From Oscillospiraceae bacterium (GTDB lineage Bacteria > Bacillota_A > Clostridia > Oscillospirales > Oscillospiraceae): a DNA stretch of 9,080 nt. Below the pieces are notes generated by a model. The model was given only the letters and a program-made list of their open reading frames with translations, had not been told where the DNA came from and ran no database searches. Every line of letters begins with the position of its first letter. The stretch's first letter is position 1. Of the stretch, positions 6,944 through 9,080 are shown piece by piece. Made by a program: the position numbers and the translations under genes. The stretch covers positions 1-9,080 of the forward strand of contig JAFYVA010000004.1 in assembly GCA_017549325.1 (NCBI GenBank). The letters run 5' to 3'.

Positions 6944-7252
6944 TTATTCCTCCTCACAAATATCGGCACCGAGCAGTGCCATAGCCTCCTCCACACGGGA
7001 GGTGGGGACATACACATCTGCGCCGAAGCCGGAAAAGCCGTTGATGACCTTGCCCGCGGCGCCCTCTTTATCGTAGTGCTTGAAACAGGGGATACCGTAG
7101 GCCGTCAAGAGGGAGACGGTCATATCCACATCGGCGAGATTGTCAAAGCCCTGCGTCAGCAGCGCGGCCTGCTCTTTCACGCCTTTTTCATCGGTGGGCC
7201 ATGGCAGCTCTGCATCGCCGTGACGGCCAAAGCGCCAGAAACTTTTGTCCAT
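6944..7252 (-). CDS. Small DUF2007-like protein (putative signal-transducing family)
   Basis: This is a 102-residue protein with no signal peptide or membrane segment visible. Residues 45-94 look like the DUF2007 fold: a helix with TVSLLTAYGIPC, then a variable loop, a GF-rich turn (NGFSGFGADVYVP, 71-83), and a closing helix with VEEAMALLGA. DUF2007 proteins are small ferredoxin-like domains described as putative prokaryotic signal-transducing proteins; their ligand is unknown. The N-terminal 40 residues, rich in charged and aromatic residues, are not recognised. The start has an AGGAGG (7262-7267 region) overlapping the rlmH stop, and the gene lies 14 bases after rlmH and 5 before the mutase. 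The tight packing points to one transcript with both. The family call is by pattern and moderate in certainty; that it is a real gene is well supported by spacing and ribosome binding site. Confidence 0.72.
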   Translation of the reverse strand: MDKSFWRFGRHGDAELPWPTDEKGVKEQAALLTQGFDNLADVDMTVSLLTAYGIPCFKHYDKEGAAGKVINGFSGFGADVYVPTSRVEEAMALLGADICEEE

Positions 7253-7266
7253 AGGAAATCCCCTCC

Positions 7267-7749
7267 TTACTTATGATACGCCGTGCCCTCAGCGATCTGA
7301 TAGGCGCGGTAGATCTGCTCCAACAGCATAACGCGGGCCAGGTGATGTGGGAAGGTCATGGGAGACATGGAAAGGCGCCAGTCAGCTTCCTTCTTCAAGC
7401 TCTCATCCAGACCGAAGCTGCCGCCGATCAAAAACACCACGCGACTTTTCCCGTTCAATGCAAACTGCTGCAGTTTCTCGGAAAGAGCGGGGCTGTCGCA
7501 GCTCTTTCCCTCCACGCACATAGCCACTACCGCCGCGCCCGAGCCGATCTTCTCGCGGATGGCGGCGGCTTCTGCAGCCAGAGCCTTGTCGATCTCGCCG
7601 CGGGAGGGGTTATCCCCCAATCGCACCTCGGGCAGCTCGATCAGCTCAAACTTGCAGTGACGCTGCAGGCGCTTCATATACTCGGCCGAGGCATCGATAT
7701 AAAACTTTTCCTTCAGCTTTCCCACGCAAATGAGACTCACACGCTGCAT
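7267..7749 (-). CDS. rlmH: 23S rRNA (pseudouridine-1915-N3)-methyltransferase RlmH
   Basis: RlmH methylates pseudouridine 1915 in helix 69 of 23S rRNA on assembled ribosomes, using S-adenosylmethionine. The 160 residues match the family length of 155-160. It is a SPOUT (trefoil-knot) enzyme: the cofactor-binding loop FLIGGSFGL is at 106-114, and the C-terminal knot segment TFPHHLARVMLLEQIYRAYQI (132-152) ends in the characteristic YHK tail needed for rRNA binding. FELIELPE (34-41) is another family-typical stretch. The ATG at 7749 is preceded by AAGGAGA at the usual distance; the frame is open further upstream inside murA, but that part is a shadow reading of murA. It lies 64 bases after murA, with a hairpin between, and 14 bases before the DUF2007-like gene. 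Confidence 0.96.
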   Translation of the reverse strand: MQRVSLICVGKLKEKFYIDASAEYMKRLQRHCKFELIELPEVRLGDNPSRGEIDKALAAEAAAIREKIGSGAAVVAMCVEGKSCDSPALSEKLQQFALNGKSRVVFLIGGSFGLDESLKKEADWRLSMSPMTFPHHLARVMLLEQIYRAYQIAEGTAYHK

Positions 7750-7765
7750 AAGGTTCTCCTTCTTG

Positions 7766-7800
7766 TGAAAACAGCGTCCGCAAGGGGTTGCAGACGCTGT
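7766..7800 (-). terminator. Hairpin between murA and rlmH, weak intrinsic terminator
   Basis: The arms 7771-7778 (ACAGCGTC) and 7793-7800 (GACGCTGT) pair perfectly. After one C-A mismatch, GCAA (7780-7783) pairs with TTGC (7788-7791) around a GGGG loop as written on the + strand. On the minus strand it is followed by only four U (7771-7768). It lies 14 bases after the murA stop and just before the rlmH ribosome binding site. It could end the murA transcript partly, with read-through feeding rlmH, or protect an mRNA 3' end. No separate rlmH promoter was seen. Confidence 0.55.
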
Positions 7801-7813
7801 GACAGGGTATCGC

Positions 7814-9080
7814 TTAGCCGATGTTCTGTTCTTCGGCCTCGGAATCGGGCACATCCACCATGCGGATGTCGGCGCCCAGCCCACGGAGCTTGCCCACGAT
7901 GTCCTCGTAGCCGCGCTCGATGAACTGCACCTGCTCAATTTCGGTAGTGCCCTCGGCTGCCAGAGCGGCCACCACGAGAGCGGCACCGGCACGCAGGTCG
8001 GGAGACACCACGGGGGCGCCGATGAACTTCTCCACACCCTCGACAATGGCCAAACGGCCATCCACATGGATGCGGGCACCGAGACGCTTGAGCTCATCGA
8101 CATACTTAAAGCGGTTATCCCACACGCTCTCGGTAACGAGGCTGGTACCCTTGGCCAGAGCCAGCACCGCCACGATCTGGGGCTGCATATCGGTGGGGAA
8201 ACCGGGATAGGGCATGGTCTTGACGGTGGCGCGGCACAGCGGGCCGTGACGGCGGATGAGGATCTCGTCGCCGTTCTCCTCGATCTCCACACCCATCTCG
8301 CGCAGCTTGACGCTGATGCAGTCCAGATGCTTGGGGATGACGTTCTTAATGAGAACCTGACCACCGGCGGCGGCCACGGCGGCCATGTAGGTGCCGGCCT
8401 CGATCTGGTCGGGGATGATGGCGTAGGTACCGCCGCTCAGGCGCTCCACGCCGCGGATGCGGATGGTGTCGGTACCGGCACCGCGAATGTCGGCACCCAT
8501 GGAGTTGAGGAAGTTGGCCAGATCCACGATATGCGGCTCGCGGGCAGCGTTCTCAATGACCGTGTTGCCATCGGCAAGGGCAGCGGCCATGATGATGTTC
8601 ATGGTGGCACCCACGGAGGCCATGTCCAGATACACATTGGCACCCTTCATGCGGCCGCCGGCGGCACGGGCGGTGATATAACCGCCCTCCACATCCACGG
8701 TGGCACCCATGGCGGTGAAGCCCTTGATGTGCTGGTCGATGGGGCGGACGCCGAAGTCACAGCCACCGGGTAGCGCCACGGTGGACTCGCCCTTACGGCC
8801 CAGCAGCGCACCCAGCAGATAGTAGCTGGCGCGGATGCGGCGGGCCAGATCGTAACCGGCGCGGGTGGAGTGGATGTTGCGGCTGTCGATCTCCACGGCG
8901 TGGCGGTTCAGGATGCGCACACGGGCACCCAGCTCCTCCAGCATGGCAAAGAACAGCGTCACATCGCTGATCTGGGGAATATTCTCAATCCGGCACACAC
9001 CGTCTACCAGCAAAGCGGCAGGAAGAATGGCTACGGCAGCATTCTTTGCCCCGCTGATTTCAATGGTTCCGTGCAGAGGC
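7814..9080 (-). CDS. murA: UDP-N-acetylglucosamine 1-carboxyvinyltransferase (5' end outside window)
   Basis: MurA transfers enolpyruvate from phosphoenolpyruvate to UDP-GlcNAc, the first committed step of peptidoglycan synthesis in the cytoplasm. The visible 421 residues cover nearly all of a protein that is usually 417-435. The reading frame continues past the TTG at 9013 to the window edge and gives LHGTIEISGAKNAA, the conserved N-terminal segment with the substrate-contacting Lys-Asn pair. About ten residues with the true start are therefore missing, and the TTG is not the start. The catalytic loop LPGGCDFGVRPIDQH (visible residues about 103-117) keeps the active-site cysteine, which implies the usual fosfomycin-sensitive type. 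PGFPTDMQPQ and the late RAGAALVVAALAAEG segment are also family-typical. Firmicutes often have two murA copies; which one this is cannot be told here. Confidence 0.96.
   Translation of the reverse strand, partial: PLHGTIEISGAKNAAVAILPAALLVDGVCRIENIPQISDVTLFFAMLEELGARVRILNRHAVEIDSRNIHSTRAGYDLARRIRASYYLLGALLGRKGESTVALPGGCDFGVRPIDQHIKGFTAMGATVDVEGGYITARAAGGRMKGANVYLDMASVGATMNIIMAAALADGNTVIENAAREPHIVDLANFLNSMGADIRGAGTDTIRIRGVERLSGGTYAIIPDQIEAGTYMAAVAAAGGQVLIKNVIPKHLDCISVKLREMGVEIEENGDEILIRRHGPLCRATVKTMPYPGFPTDMQPQIVAVLALAKGTSLVTESVWDNRFKYVDELKRLGARIHVDGRLAIVEGVEKFIGAPVVSPDLRAGAALVVAALAAEGTTEIEQVQFIERGYEDIVGKLRGLGADIRMVDVPDSEAEEQNIG

Noticed and set aside
7267..8364. A 365-residue extended form of RlmH reaching into murA
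   Set aside because: The extra N-terminal 205 residues are an out-of-frame reading of murA rich in S, R, W and P. The 160-residue form has a ribosome binding site and the family length.
9011..9013. TTG as the murA start codon
   Set aside because: The frame continues upstream to the window edge and encodes the conserved ISGAKN segment, so the true start is outside the window.

Overview
The window suggests a GC-rich Clostridia-type Firmicute, probably a gut anaerobe of the Oscillospirales kind. This is an inference from the GC-rich wobble positions, the near-perfect AGGAGG ribosome binding sites before almost every gene, the intrinsic terminators, and an acetate kinase next to an anaerobic purine-catabolism gene pair. 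No rRNA or tRNA gene, CRISPR array, insertion sequence or phage gene was seen.

Layout. Position 1-518 holds the 3' part of acetate kinase (ackA) on the + strand. It converges on a long minus-strand block, and the two are separated by a bidirectional intrinsic terminator (about 538-575). The minus strand, read in transcription order from right to left, carries murA (7814 to the right edge, 5' end cut off), rlmH (7267-7749), a small DUF2007-like gene (6944-7252), a phosphoglucomutase/phosphomannomutase-family gene (5211-6938) ending in its own terminator, then ssnA (3566-4909) and ygfK (585-3539).

Two functional groups are visible. murA, rlmH, the DUF2007-like gene and the mutase are housekeeping: cell-wall precursor synthesis, 23S rRNA modification and sugar-phosphate interconversion. 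rlmH, the DUF2007-like gene and the mutase are packed with gaps of 14 and 5 bases and are probably co-transcribed. ssnA and ygfK form a separate two-gene operon. Their homologues in E. coli and in gut anaerobes belong to a purine/urate degradation cluster, but none of the other usual members (ygeX, ygeY, ygeW, hyuA, xdhD) is in the window.

The most interesting region is the 301-base gap between the mutase and ssnA. It contains, in order on the minus strand, the mutase terminator, a strong sigma-A-type promoter (TTGCAA, 17 bases, TATAAT), a leader of about 170 nt with several stem-loops, and a textbook intrinsic terminator (about 14 bp stem, six U) lying between promoter and ssnA. This arrangement is what a riboswitch or other transcription-attenuation device looks like. 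I do not recognise its class. It is the best candidate here for an undescribed system, possibly a sensor of a purine-catabolism metabolite.
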